A DNA stretch of 64,000 nt, taken from Leptospira sp. WS58.C1. GTDB taxonomy: Bacteria; Spirochaetota; Leptospiria; Leptospirales; Leptospiraceae. The DNA lies in contig NZ_CP162137.1 of assembly GCF_040833995.1 (NCBI RefSeq), forward strand, positions 2,581,001 through 2,645,000, in the 5' to 3' direction. Each line of letters begins with the position of its first letter. Position 1 is the stretch's first letter. Below the pieces are notes generated by a model. The model was not told the origin of the DNA, did no database searches, and saw only the letters and a program-made list of their open reading frames with translations. Below are positions 19,674 through 27,689 of the stretch, in pieces. Both the position numbers and the translations under genes were made by a program.

Positions 19674-20486
19674 ATGCATAATCGATATACTAATCTCTCT
19701 CTACGTCAATGGATCGCCATTGCACTTGTAGGAGGATTCGTTCTTACTGCAACTCTACCTACTTTCTCTCAAGATGCTGCGCCTACCGACGCAAATAAAA
19801 CCGAACAACCGTCCGCAGAAAAACCTGCCGAACAACCTGCCCCGGTCGAAAAAAGCGGAACATGGGGATTTGTGGATCTGTTCAATAAGGGTGGATGGAC
19901 GATGTATCCATTGGCTCTCTCTTCCATCATCGCTCTCGGAATTATTTTCGAAAGGATCTACTTTCTCACTACTTCCAAACTTCTTCCGAAAGGATTTAAT
20001 ATAGATTTAGGGGAGAAGGTGGATGAAAAAGGTTTCGAAGGTGCGAAAGAATTTATCGAAGCGAATCCTTCTTATAAAATTTCCGACATTCTGAAAAACG
20101 GTATCGATGTTTCCGCGGGTAACGCTGAAATTTTCGCAAAAGGTATCGAAAGAGAAGCTGCGGAAGTGATCGTGGTCCTGGAAAGAGGTCTTGTGATCTT
20201 AGCGGCTGTTTCGACTATCGCTCCTCTCATCGGGTTCTTAGGAACAGTTTCCGGTATGATCAACGCATTCGATGCGATCGCAAACGCGGACCAAGTGAAC
20301 GCAAAAGTGGTAGCGGGCGGTATCAAAGAAGCTCTTATCACCACCGCGGCCGGTTTGATCATCGCGATCCCGGCGATGACTTTCCACCAATACCTGACTT
20401 CCAGGATCGACGGATTTACTTCCGAAGTAGAAGAAGCTGCAAACAGAATTTATAAAGAATTCCTGAAACGTAACGCAAGAGCTTAA
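19674..20486 (+). CDS. exbB: ExbB-like (MotA/TolQ/ExbB) proton-channel protein
   Basis: Inner-membrane component that, with ExbD and TonB, converts the proton gradient into energy for outer-membrane receptors. Seen: an N-terminal hydrophobic segment, a Pro/Ala/Glu-rich linker, then the ExbB core with [52 protein letters not shown] and [22 protein letters not shown], the three-TM arrangement with the polar Thr residues. The start at 19674 is chosen over 19656 because GGAG lies 11 bases before it and because of the upstream array. It is the first gene of exbB-exbD-exbD-tonB, with 32 bp before the next gene. Confidence 0.92.
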   Translation: MHNRYTNLSLRQWIAIALVGGFVLTATLPTFSQDAAPTDANKTEQPSAEKPAEQPAPVEKSGTWGFVDLFNKGGWTMYPLALSSIIALGIIFERIYFLTTSKLLPKGFNIDLGEKVDEKGFEGAKEFIEANPSYKISDILKNGIDVSAGNAEIFAKGIEREAAEVIVVLERGLVILAAVSTIAPLIGFLGTVSGMINAFDAIANADQVNAKVVAGGIKEALITTAAGLIIAIPAMTFHQYLTSRIDGFTSEVEEAANRIYKEFLKRNARA

Positions 20487-20518
20487 GCTTAGTATTTCCA
20501 ATTTATTAGGACAGGAAT

Positions 20519-20938
20519 ATGATTCAGCTTAGGAAAAAAAGAGGTTTGGAGGAAATTTCCGCCTCTTCCATGTCGGATATCGCGTTTCTTCTTCTCGTAT
20601 TTTTTATGGTGACCGCGGTGTTTTTCGTGAAGGAGGGACTAAATATCCAACTTCCCCGAAAAAACTCCAACCCTACCTTAGTATTACGCGAGAATATCTA
20701 CGAGATATTGGTGGCCGGCGAAACGATCAAGATGAGGAATAAAGTCCTCGGAACTCGTGATTACAAGGATCTGAAGGAATTCAGAAAAGATCTGAACGAT
20801 CTGGAGATCCCCAACATCGATGAGAAAGTCGCTCTGATCAAAACGACCGGTGAAACAAAATACGGAAATATGCTGGATGCTCTTTCTGCCGTGCAGTTGA
20901 GAGGATTTAAACAAGTCTCCGTAAAAAGATTAAAATAA
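20519..20938 (+). CDS. exbD: ExbD/TolR-like protein, first copy
   Basis: A 139-residue biopolymer transport protein. A short cytoplasmic N-terminus is followed by one TM segment containing the essential membrane Asp ([21 protein letters not shown]), then a periplasmic domain. It is preceded by AGGACAGGAATATG, a usable ribosome-binding site. The next exbD gene begins 3 bp downstream. The periplasmic part differs considerably from that of the second copy (charged, [13 protein letters not shown] here), so the two likely form a heteromeric pair or serve different TonB contacts rather than being recent duplicates. Confidence 0.93.
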   Translation: MIQLRKKRGLEEISASSMSDIAFLLLVFFMVTAVFFVKEGLNIQLPRKNSNPTLVLRENIYEILVAGETIKMRNKVLGTRDYKDLKEFRKDLNDLEIPNIDEKVALIKTTGETKYGNMLDALSAVQLRGFKQVSVKRLK

Positions 20939-20941
20939 GAT

Positions 20942-21361
20942 ATGGCACTTAAAAAGAAAAAAGCTCCACCTTCTATTCCGGTCAGCTCCATGGCCGATAT
21001 CGCCTTTCTTCTTTTGGTATTCTTCATGGTGACTTCGGTCCTGGATACGGACCCCGATCTTCCCATCGCTCTTCCGGATGTACCCGGTGGAGAGCAGCTT
21101 AATAAAAAAATCGCAAATTTATATTTAAGCGCGGATAAGGAGAAGTCCATATACTTCAACCAAGTAAGGATGCCCTTGAATGAAGCGATCAATAATGTTC
21201 GTGCAAAACTTGCAACAACTCCGGATCTGAAAGTTCTGATCCACGCGGATAAAGAATTGGATTACGCGGACCTGGACAATGTATTCGAACTTTTGAAAGA
21301 AGCAGGCGCTTTAAAAATTTCTCTAGTTACTAAAACCACACAAGGAGGAGGTCTAAAATGA
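20942..21361 (+). CDS. exbD: ExbD/TolR-like protein, second copy
   Basis: A 139-residue paralogue of the preceding gene. Its TM segment again carries the proton-conducting Asp in [21 protein letters not shown]. The periplasmic domain reads [16 protein letters not shown] and continues into the ExbD fold with [14 protein letters not shown]. Its 3' end overlaps tonB by four bases (ATGA), which implies translational coupling. ExbB-ExbD-ExbD-TonB arrangements with two ExbD genes are known from other phyla. Confidence 0.93.
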   Translation: MALKKKKAPPSIPVSSMADIAFLLLVFFMVTSVLDTDPDLPIALPDVPGGEQLNKKIANLYLSADKEKSIYFNQVRMPLNEAINNVRAKLATTPDLKVLIHADKELDYADLDNVFELLKEAGALKISLVTKTTQGGGLK

Positions 21362-21951
21362 ACCAAGTTGTTTCTCCTCCTCCTTCTTCCAAAAAAAAGT
21401 CCGGTCTCCGCAGATTTGTGGACCGTTACAGAATGGAAACCTTCTTAGGTTCTTCCGCTGTTCTACAAATCGCAGCACTTCTTTTCTGGTACACTCCTCC
21501 TACTACGTATGATCACCTGGATAAGCTGATCGACGAAGTCGCTTTCGTGGAGAATCTTGTGATCCAGGATCCGAATGTGGGAGAAGCTCCAGATGATGGA
21601 GAATTCGAAGTTACAGATACTATCAAGAAAAAAGAGGATTCTCGGATCGCAGGAGCTCAGGATGCACTCTTACTAGGCGCTACGGAGCCGATAGATCTTA
21701 CTCCGAATCTTACTCCTAAATATCCGGATGAAGCTCGATCTGCTGGTATTACCGGAAGAGTCACTCTTGAAGTAATTATTGCAGATACCGGAGAGGTTCT
21801 AAGAGTTAAACCCGTCGGAAAATCCTTAGGTTACGGATTAGAAGATGCAGCAGTTGAGGCTTTTTATAAGAAAAGATATTCCCCTTCCAAAGCGGACGGA
21901 AAATCGATTACAGTAAAAGTTTATATTCCGGTAAATTTCTCTCTCTATTAA
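21358..21951 (+). CDS. tonB: TonB-family energy transducer
   Basis: A 197-residue protein with one N-terminal TM segment ([17 protein letters not shown]), a short acidic periplasmic linker and a C-terminal TonB domain, recognised by [29 protein letters not shown] and the closing [23 protein letters not shown] with VKVYIPVNF. The linker is short and lacks the usual Pro-Lys/Pro-Glu repeats, which may limit periplasmic reach or reflect the thinner spirochaetal envelope. As the only TonB in this window it is the obvious partner for the receptor at 13163. Confidence 0.92.
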   Translation: MNQVVSPPPSSKKKSGLRRFVDRYRMETFLGSSAVLQIAALLFWYTPPTTYDHLDKLIDEVAFVENLVIQDPNVGEAPDDGEFEVTDTIKKKEDSRIAGAQDALLLGATEPIDLTPNLTPKYPDEARSAGITGRVTLEVIIADTGEVLRVKPVGKSLGYGLEDAAVEAFYKKRYSPSKADGKSITVKVYIPVNFSLY

Positions 21952-21958
21952 CACGATC

Positions 21959-21999
21959 GATCTTCTTCTTTCTTCTCCGTAAGAAGAAGATCCCTTTTC
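21959..21999 (+). terminator. Terminator after tonB
   Basis: Perfect 12-bp arms GATCTTCTTCTT (21959-21970) and AAGAAGAAGATC (21981-21992) with a 10-base loop, followed by CCCTTTTCCC. It lies 7 bp past the tonB stop and separates the exb-tonB operon from the porin gene. Confidence 0.75.
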
Positions 22000-22254
22000 C
22001 CTTTACACTCCATTTATTTTCCCAAAAAGAATGAGTGAATTTATATATTCCGACTTTTAAATGAACGACTTCAAGTTTCGTTTTCCGATCCTTTTGCTTA
22101 CGGCAAGAATGCTCTTCCTTCTATCCGACCTTCATCGATACGAAGAAAAGTTTCGATTTGGAACCGAAGGACTTATCATACGATTAGATAATCCGGTATT
22201 ATTTCTGTAACTTAAATGATACCTAAATTGCATAAAACCTCCAAAAACACGGCT

Positions 22255-22293
22255 TGTAACAAAATCCTTGCCTTTATGTAATCATTTTGTAAC
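22255..22293 (+). promoter_or_regulatory. Candidate Pho-box array before the porin
   Basis: TGTAAC at 22255, TGTAAT at 22277 and TGTAAC at 22288 fall in an 11-bp register; the unit expected at 22266 (CCTTGC) is lost. Further isolated copies lie at 22206 (TGTAAC) and 22309 (TGTTAC). The array ends 84 bp before the ATG at 22378. The rest of the 426-bp gap 21952-22377 holds the tonB terminator and no supported gene. Confidence 0.55.
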
Positions 22294-22377
22294 ATAAAGA
22301 GGTCATTCTGTTACCTAAACGTAAAAAAGAATTCGCTCGAGCAAAAAACCTAGAAGCGAATCGAAAGGTAACTCTGA

Positions 22378-24054
22378 ATGAAGCAGAAATCTAAAAAAAG
22401 AAAGAACTTAGGGGGGAAAAAACCCCATTTTCTTATTCTAGGACTTGTAATCTATTCCCAGGCGATCTTCTCCCAGGGAAGCTCTCCAGGAACGGAACTT
22501 GCGCAAGCAAGCGAACCTCCTAAAGTGGAAAAACCGAAGCCGGATGAATTCACTCTCTATGAAGACCAAGACGGACAATTATTCACCAAACCAGGTCCCG
22601 GTCGTTTTAAGAGCAAAATGGATAAGGCAATCAACAAGAACGATCCTAAATTCAACCCATATCCGAATCATTTAACAAACAGACCGGAAGAAATCCAAAA
22701 GGAAAGACTTACCGTCACTGGAAGAATGCAATTCAGGGGTATTTCGGCACAAACAGGGTCCAACTATAATAACGGAAGCGAGGATTTCAATTCAGTAGAT
22801 TGGCATTTCAGACGTCTTCGTTTAGGGATCCAATACCAAGGCGGGTCTTGGTGGGGAATGATGATCAACCTCAGGGGAGAAAATATGCTGAACGCCCCTT
22901 ATATCACTCAATCCAGGAACTCTACAGGAGAAGTAACCAATGTTTCCTTGAAAGAAGGGAGAGGTTATATCCAAGAAGCATTCCTTTTTGTGAATATTCC
23001 GATATTAGGAGCACGGTTGAGTTTCGGTCAATTACCTACTCAATTCCACAGAGAATATCTGATGTCTTCCGCAAACTTCATCGCATTAGAACGTTCTTAT
23101 ATGACTAACGCTTATCCCCAGTTCGATATGGGTGTGAATCTAAGACTTTCCCCTTTGAAAGATTTTTTCGAAGGGAAATACGAAAAATATCTGACCATCG
23201 ATCTAATGGCAGGTAACGGACACGGTGCAGGGGGTGACTATGGAACAGGTAGACGCCAGGATCTAACGGTTGCAGGAAGACCACACCAGCCTATCTTAAA
23301 TTCTCCTCTATATTTTGCCAGAGTCCAATGGAATGTTCTCGGAGGTCTTGTTAAGGAAAACGGAAGTAATGTCGGTTGGCAGGAAGGGGAAGAGATCTTC
23401 CAAAAAGATCTGAAAATTTCCCTGGGTGCCGCCGCCATGCAGACTAAGAACGCAAGCTTTAGTTCCGGTCCTGCGTCCACTCTTGCAGTGGACGGAGCAA
23501 TCCCAAGAGGAGCTCCAACTCAGTATCTTTTTACGACTCAAACGACTGCGGACAATAGCACTTACGATTGCACTGTTGCCAGCTACCAAACCAGTTACTG
23601 CCAAAAAAATCTGGACCTAAGAGGCTATACCTACGACGGAACCATGTCTTGGAACGGCATCTATTTGAGCGGAGCCTATACTACTTATACGGGAGCGGCT
23701 TCAAACAATCTTTCCGGATGGCAAGCGACCGTCGGTTATAATATTCAAATATTCGATAAGTATTATATTATGCCCGTTTTCAGATATGATTTCCTAAAAG
23801 GAGATTTCAATCGTAACGGTAAGATAGAAGAAACGGATATGAAAAAATACTATTGGGTCGGTTTGAACCTGTTCGGGGACAAACACTTGTTCAAGGCCCA
23901 ATTGTTCTACCAGATCCCTATTTTAAAATTAGGAGTGGATCCGGTAACTCGTGAACCTGCGGTTATAAATAACCAAACCGTCTATTTCCAACTTCAGGCA
24001 ACTTTCTGGACCGGAACAGTTTCACCGGACCACTTGAACACCAGGTTAGATTAA
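22378..24054 (+). CDS. Porin of the OprP/OprO (phosphate-selective) type
   Basis: A 558-residue outer-membrane protein. A basic N-terminus and hydrophobic core (PHFLILGLVIYSQAIFSQG) form the signal. A charged periplasmic-type stretch follows (about residues 40-110), then an alternating beta-strand barrel: VTGRMQFRGISAQ, WHFRRLRLGIQYQGG, YIQEAFLFVNIP, GARLSFGQLPTQFHREYL and a C-terminal YFQLQATFW. These strands and the RR-x-R segment recall porin family O/P, whose founding members OprP and OprO conduct phosphate and polyphosphate. Selectivity is inferred from the family and from pst downstream. The next gene begins 21 bp after the stop. Confidence 0.8.
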   Translation: MKQKSKKRKNLGGKKPHFLILGLVIYSQAIFSQGSSPGTELAQASEPPKVEKPKPDEFTLYEDQDGQLFTKPGPGRFKSKMDKAINKNDPKFNPYPNHLTNRPEEIQKERLTVTGRMQFRGISAQTGSNYNNGSEDFNSVDWHFRRLRLGIQYQGGSWWGMMINLRGENMLNAPYITQSRNSTGEVTNVSLKEGRGYIQEAFLFVNIPILGARLSFGQLPTQFHREYLMSSANFIALERSYMTNAYPQFDMGVNLRLSPLKDFFEGKYEKYLTIDLMAGNGHGAGGDYGTGRRQDLTVAGRPHQPILNSPLYFARVQWNVLGGLVKENGSNVGWQEGEEIFQKDLKISLGAAAMQTKNASFSSGPASTLAVDGAIPRGAPTQYLFTTQTTADNSTYDCTVASYQTSYCQKNLDLRGYTYDGTMSWNGIYLSGAYTTYTGAASNNLSGWQATVGYNIQIFDKYYIMPVFRYDFLKGDFNRNGKIEETDMKKYYWVGLNLFGDKHLFKAQLFYQIPILKLGVDPVTREPAVINNQTVYFQLQATFWTGTVSPDHLNTRLD

Positions 24055-24075
24055 GAAGAGGAGAAGGTAAATTTT

Positions 24076-24531
24076 ATGAAATCTAAACTTAAATTCATAC
24101 TTCCACTTTTGGGATTATTGGCGATTTCTTGCTCTTCAGAGACAAAGGATGATTCGGCTTTATTAGGAGCCTTAGTTGGAACTCCCGACGATGGGAACCA
24201 ATCCATAGTAGTAGTGGAGGTCGCGGGAAATTTCACGGACTATACCGGAGAATGTTACGATCATTTTACCGTATTAGGAACTTCCAATTCCACAATCTCT
24301 CCCACAAATTATTATCTTTACGTAATGTTCGGACATTCTCTGGATACGGAACTTAGAAAATCCGCTCTTTCCACTTCTACTTGCGGTAGTTTAGGCTTCT
24401 TGGGCTCAGGGATCCCTACAAATGCGAGTCCTGTGAATTTTAGGTATTATACCTGTGATCCAAACCTGGGGCAAGCCGGGGGAGATTGTGGTAATAAGAT
24501 CAAAGCGGCGGTAGGATTTCCTAACAACTAA
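24076..24531 (+). CDS. Small lipoprotein co-transcribed with the porin
   Basis: A 151-residue protein with a textbook lipoprotein signal ending in LLAISC (Cys about residue 19) and an SSETKDD start to the mature chain. The body is Gly/Asn/Thr-rich with several cysteines (YDHFTVLGTS, TCGSLGFLG, YYTCDPNLGQAGGDCGNK) that could form disulphides outside the cytoplasm. No family is recognised. An AGAGGAGAAGG sequence precedes the start. It lies between porin and pstS, so it probably belongs to the same uptake process; function unknown. Confidence 0.75.
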   Translation: MKSKLKFILPLLGLLAISCSSETKDDSALLGALVGTPDDGNQSIVVVEVAGNFTDYTGECYDHFTVLGTSNSTISPTNYYLYVMFGHSLDTELRKSALSTSTCGSLGFLGSGIPTNASPVNFRYYTCDPNLGQAGGDCGNKIKAAVGFPNN

Positions 24532-24538
24532 TCCTAAA

Positions 24539-24570
24539 AAGTCCCTGTACTTTCTTGCAGGCAGGGACTT
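24539..24570 (+). terminator. Terminator after the porin-lipoprotein pair
   Basis: Nine-base perfect arms AAGTCCCTG (24539-24547) and CAGGGACTT (24562-24570) with a 14-base loop. The trailing T-run is weak (ACTTTC). It separates the pair from pstS, which has its own upstream array. Confidence 0.65.
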
Positions 24571-24618
24571 ACTTTCGTAGAATGCGTTAGAATGCCAAAT
24601 CTATGCAATAGAACAGAG

Positions 24619-24657
24619 TGTATCAGGATTGTAATATTTGAGAAATCCTTTCGTAAC
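24619..24657 (+). promoter_or_regulatory. Candidate Pho-box array before pstS
   Basis: TGTATC (24619), TGTAAT (24630), AGAAAT (24641, degenerate) and CGTAAC (24652) lie at exact 11-bp intervals. A TACGAT at 24668-24673 is a plausible -10 element about ten bases beyond. The array ends 47 bp before the pstS ATG at 24705. The pst operon is the classic target of PhoB-type activators, which makes this the most telling location. Confidence 0.6.
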
Positions 24658-24704
24658 GGTTCTCGTTTACGATCCAAAAATATTTCAGGAGAAATATCAA
24701 ATAG

Positions 24705-25544
24705 ATGAAAAAGATAGGTTTAAGACTTATTGTCTTATTAGTATTCGTTCTTTCTTCATTTTCCGTATCCGGGGAAGAGAAAAAGACAATCACAATTAAA
24801 GGATCCGACACAATGGTTATCCTGGTCCAAAAATGGACCGAAACCTTCCCTGACAAATCCGTTCAATTCCAAGTAACCGGAGGAGGTTCCGGAACCGGGA
24901 TTGCGGCTCTGATCAACGGGACCACGGATATTTGTTCCGCTTCTCGTCCTCTCAAACCTCAAGAAATCCAACAGTTAAAGGAAAAATATAAATCCAACGG
25001 CGTGGAAATCAAGGTTGCAATCGACGGTATTTCTCTTTATGTAAACAAAAAGAATCCACTTGCGAAACTTTCCGTAGAAGAGATCCGTAAAATTTTCACG
25101 GGAAAGATCACCAATTGGAAAGAAGTTGGCGGAGAAGATCACAAAATCGTACTCTATAGCCGTGAGAACAACTCCGGGACTTATGAGTATTTCAAAGAGC
25201 ATGTTTTGGAAAAACAAGACTTTGATCCCTCTGCACAACATATGGTAGGAACTGCGGCACTAGTGAACGCGATCTCCAAAGATAAATGGGGCATCGGTTA
25301 CGGCGGTGCGGCTTACGCTTCCGGAGTCAAAGATCTAGCGGTCTCTGCGGATGCAAATTCTAAAGCGGAACTTCCGACCGAAGCGAATATTTTGACCAAC
25401 AAGTATCCTATCTCCAGATATCTTTATTTTTATCTAAGAGAAACACCAAAAGACCAAACCAAAAAGTTTATCGATTGGGTGATCGGAAAAGACGGACAAA
25501 AAGTAGTGAAGGACGTAGGTTACTTCCCTCTTAAGAAAAAGTAA
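24705..25544 (+). CDS. pstS: Phosphate ABC transporter substrate-binding protein PstS
   Basis: Periplasmic phosphate-binding protein that feeds the PstCAB transporter. After a signal peptide (hydrophobic core, then SVSGEEK) the mature chain starts ITIKGSDTM, the family N-terminus with Ser/Thr phosphate contacts. GGGSGTGIAALINGTTDI and RENNSGTYEYF carry the other binding residues. The length of 279 is typical of the short class. CAGGAGAAAT upstream is a good ribosome-binding site. A GAAA-capped hairpin separates it from pstC. No lipobox is visible, so it is probably a free periplasmic protein. Confidence 0.95.
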   Translation: MKKIGLRLIVLLVFVLSSFSVSGEEKKTITIKGSDTMVILVQKWTETFPDKSVQFQVTGGGSGTGIAALINGTTDICSASRPLKPQEIQQLKEKYKSNGVEIKVAIDGISLYVNKKNPLAKLSVEEIRKIFTGKITNWKEVGGEDHKIVLYSRENNSGTYEYFKEHVLEKQDFDPSAQHMVGTAALVNAISKDKWGIGYGGAAYASGVKDLAVSADANSKAELPTEANILTNKYPISRYLYFYLRETPKDQTKKFIDWVIGKDGQKVVKDVGYFPLKKK

Positions 25545-25551
25545 TATTGTG

Positions 25552-25581
25552 AGATCGTCTCCCGGAAACGGGAGCCGATCT
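25552..25581 (+). promoter_or_regulatory. GNRA-capped hairpin between pstS and pstC
   Basis: Arms 25552-25564 and 25569-25581 form 12 base pairs with one mismatch closed by a GAAA tetraloop. No T-run follows (TTAAATCC), so it is not a standard terminator. It is placed to protect the upstream pstS message or reduce expression of the membrane components relative to the binding protein. Confidence 0.7.
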
Positions 25582-25605
25582 TAAATCCAGAAATCGGAAT
25601 ATTCA

Positions 25606-26688
25606 ATGAGCAAACTCGATCCTCTGCTGAGATATCTTTTACATCCGAGCAGAAGAAAAATAGACGTTTTCGCGGAAACCTTGGTAAAAGGAACCGCCGC
25701 AACCTCCATCCTTATTATTCTTCTCATATTTTTCTTCGTCTTTAGAGAAGCTTCTTCCTTATTCTTCTCGGATTCTCCGCAAGTCAGCTCTACTACACAA
25801 AGCTCCGAGGCCCCTACGGAATATAACCCTGATTCCAGTTCGGATACTCCTACGGAATACAATCCGGACGGAGATACATTGGAGTTGAATAAAACGGTAG
25901 CTGTCCCCTCTCCTGAGCCCGAAAAACTTTCCCTTTTCGAAAATCTTTTCAGCAAGGTTTGGCAGCCTGTTTCTTCCGTTCCTAAATTCGGTATTTTACC
26001 TTTGATCGTAGGGACTGCAAAAACTACGATCATAGCGATCTTACTCGGAGCACCTTTGGCTATTCTAGCTGCATTGAATATTACGTTTTTCGTACCTAGA
26101 AAAGTAAGAGAGATCGTTAAACCTGCCATCGAAATGCTTGCTAACTTCCCTTCCGTAGTGATCGGATTTTTCTGCTTAATGGACGTAGCCACCGTGGTAA
26201 AAGCAACCTTCGATATAGATTTCAGATTAAACGCTCTCACCGGAGGAATAGGCCTTGCGATAGCGGTTACTCCGATCATTTTTACGGTGGCAGAAGACGC
26301 ATTAAGCACAGTGCCTCAATCGTATAGACAGGCCTCCTTGGCATTAGGAGCTACGGAATGGCAGACCGCTTATAGAGTGATGCTTCCTGCTGCATTGCCT
26401 GGAGTTTTCGCCGCTGTACTTTTGGGCGTCGGAAGAGCATTCGGAGAGACGATGATCGCCCTTATGGCTACTGGCAACGCTCCAATGATGAGTTTCGGCA
26501 TATTTGATCCGAGCAGGACTTTTGCCGCCACGATCGGTGCGGAGATGGGAGAAGTTATCTGGGGATCGGAACATTATAATATACTGTTCTTCCTGGGAGT
26601 ACTTCTGTTCCTATTCACTTTTTCCTTGAACGCCATCACTGAGCTGTACGTCAAAAAGCGGCTTATGAGAAAGTTCCAAGGCTCCTAA
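25606..26688 (+). CDS. pstC: Phosphate ABC transporter permease PstC
   Basis: Inner-membrane permease. Six TM segments: the first near residues 30-48, the rest in the C-terminal 260 residues. The ABC-permease EAA-type loop is AYRVMLPAALPGVFAAVLLGVGRAFGET. At 360 residues it is longer than the usual 300 or so because of a polar, Ser/Pro/Glu-rich insertion (about residues 50-110) between TM1 and TM2, predicted to lie in the periplasm. The insertion contains the repeat PTEYNPD twice in tandem. The start is preceded by a weak site. pstA follows after 22 bp. Confidence 0.93.
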   Translation: MSKLDPLLRYLLHPSRRKIDVFAETLVKGTAATSILIILLIFFFVFREASSLFFSDSPQVSSTTQSSEAPTEYNPDSSSDTPTEYNPDGDTLELNKTVAVPSPEPEKLSLFENLFSKVWQPVSSVPKFGILPLIVGTAKTTIIAILLGAPLAILAALNITFFVPRKVREIVKPAIEMLANFPSVVIGFFCLMDVATVVKATFDIDFRLNALTGGIGLAIAVTPIIFTVAEDALSTVPQSYRQASLALGATEWQTAYRVMLPAALPGVFAAVLLGVGRAFGETMIALMATGNAPMMSFGIFDPSRTFAATIGAEMGEVIWGSEHYNILFFLGVLLFLFTFSLNAITELYVKKRLMRKFQGS

Positions 26689-26710
26689 GAACAAAATTTG
26701 GTAAACTTCT

Positions 26711-27655
26711 TTGAAATGGAAAAAAGTCAGACTCAAAAGAAAAAGAGTCATCCGAGATAAAATATATTCCATATTAGCTCTCGGAGCTCCCATGCTTGCT
26801 ACGGGACTGATTCTATCAGCTGTCCTACTCATGCTCGGGAATATATTCTATAAGGGATTTTCAGGAGTCAGTTGGGAATTCCTGACCGAAGCTCCTAGGA
26901 ATAATAACTTAGAAGGCGGGATCTTTCCGGCTATCTATGGAACAGTATATCTAGTTTTTATAATGGTCCTATGTAGTATTCCGATAGGAACAGCTACCGG
27001 CATCTTTCTTTCCGAATACACTGCAAGAGATTCCAGGTTCGCTATGACGGTCAGGTTTGCCATCAATACCTTGGCGGGAGTTCCTTCCATCGTATTCGGT
27101 CTGTTCGGTGTCGGTTTTTTCATCCAGTTTATCGGAAAAGGAATGGATTATGTTGCGAACAATACCACTCCTGTTTGGGGCAAACCGGCTCTAATCTGGG
27201 CTGCAGCTACACTAGCAATTCTCACCTTACCCGTAGTTATTATTTCCGTGGAAGAAACTATGAGAAGTATTCCGAGAGAAATGAGAGAGTCCAGTCTCGC
27301 GTTAGGCGCAACTAAGTGGCAGACTATCTGGAAATTGATCTTACCGAATTCTTTGACCGGGATTTTAACGGGAGCAATCCTTGCGATCGGACGAGGAGCT
27401 GGAGAAGTGGCTCCAATCCTATTCGTAGGAGTTGTGTATTCCTTGCCGGAATTACCTTCTCACCTTTCCGATCAATTTATGCAATTAGGCTACCATTTGT
27501 TCGTATTGGCGACCCAATCGCCGGACGTGGATGCTGCGATGCCGAAACAATATGCAACAACGGTCGTATTATTAACTCTTACCTTCGGGATGAGTTTTTT
27601 CGCAACATTCTTAAGATACAGAATCAGAAAATCCAGGGGCAAGACCCATGTATAA
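26711..27655 (+). CDS. pstA: Phosphate ABC transporter permease PstA
   Basis: A 314-residue partner permease of PstC. Six TM segments and the permease loop IWKLILPNSLTGILTGAILAIGRGAGE are present; NTLAGVPSIVFGLFG is a conserved PstA segment. The only possible start in this frame that keeps the basic N-terminus (MKWKKVRLKRKR) is a TTG at 26711, because a stop codon lies three codons upstream and no ATG occurs before the first TM. No clear ribosome-binding site precedes it, so translation may be weak or coupled to pstC. Confidence 0.92.
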   Translation: MKWKKVRLKRKRVIRDKIYSILALGAPMLATGLILSAVLLMLGNIFYKGFSGVSWEFLTEAPRNNNLEGGIFPAIYGTVYLVFIMVLCSIPIGTATGIFLSEYTARDSRFAMTVRFAINTLAGVPSIVFGLFGVGFFIQFIGKGMDYVANNTTPVWGKPALIWAAATLAILTLPVVIISVEETMRSIPREMRESSLALGATKWQTIWKLILPNSLTGILTGAILAIGRGAGEVAPILFVGVVYSLPELPSHLSDQFMQLGYHLFVLATQSPDVDAAMPKQYATTVVLLTLTFGMSFFATFLRYRIRKSRGKTHV

Positions 27656-27689
27656 CGTTTTTATTGGAGATGCGAGGAGTTAATCTCAG

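Noticed and set aside
22061..22210. 49-codon plus-strand frame between tonB and the porin
   Set aside because: No ribosome-binding site, no recognisable product, and it overlaps promoter DNA.
25581..26309. 242-residue minus-strand frame opposite pstC
   Set aside because: It is a shadow of pstC and reads as low-complexity sequence.
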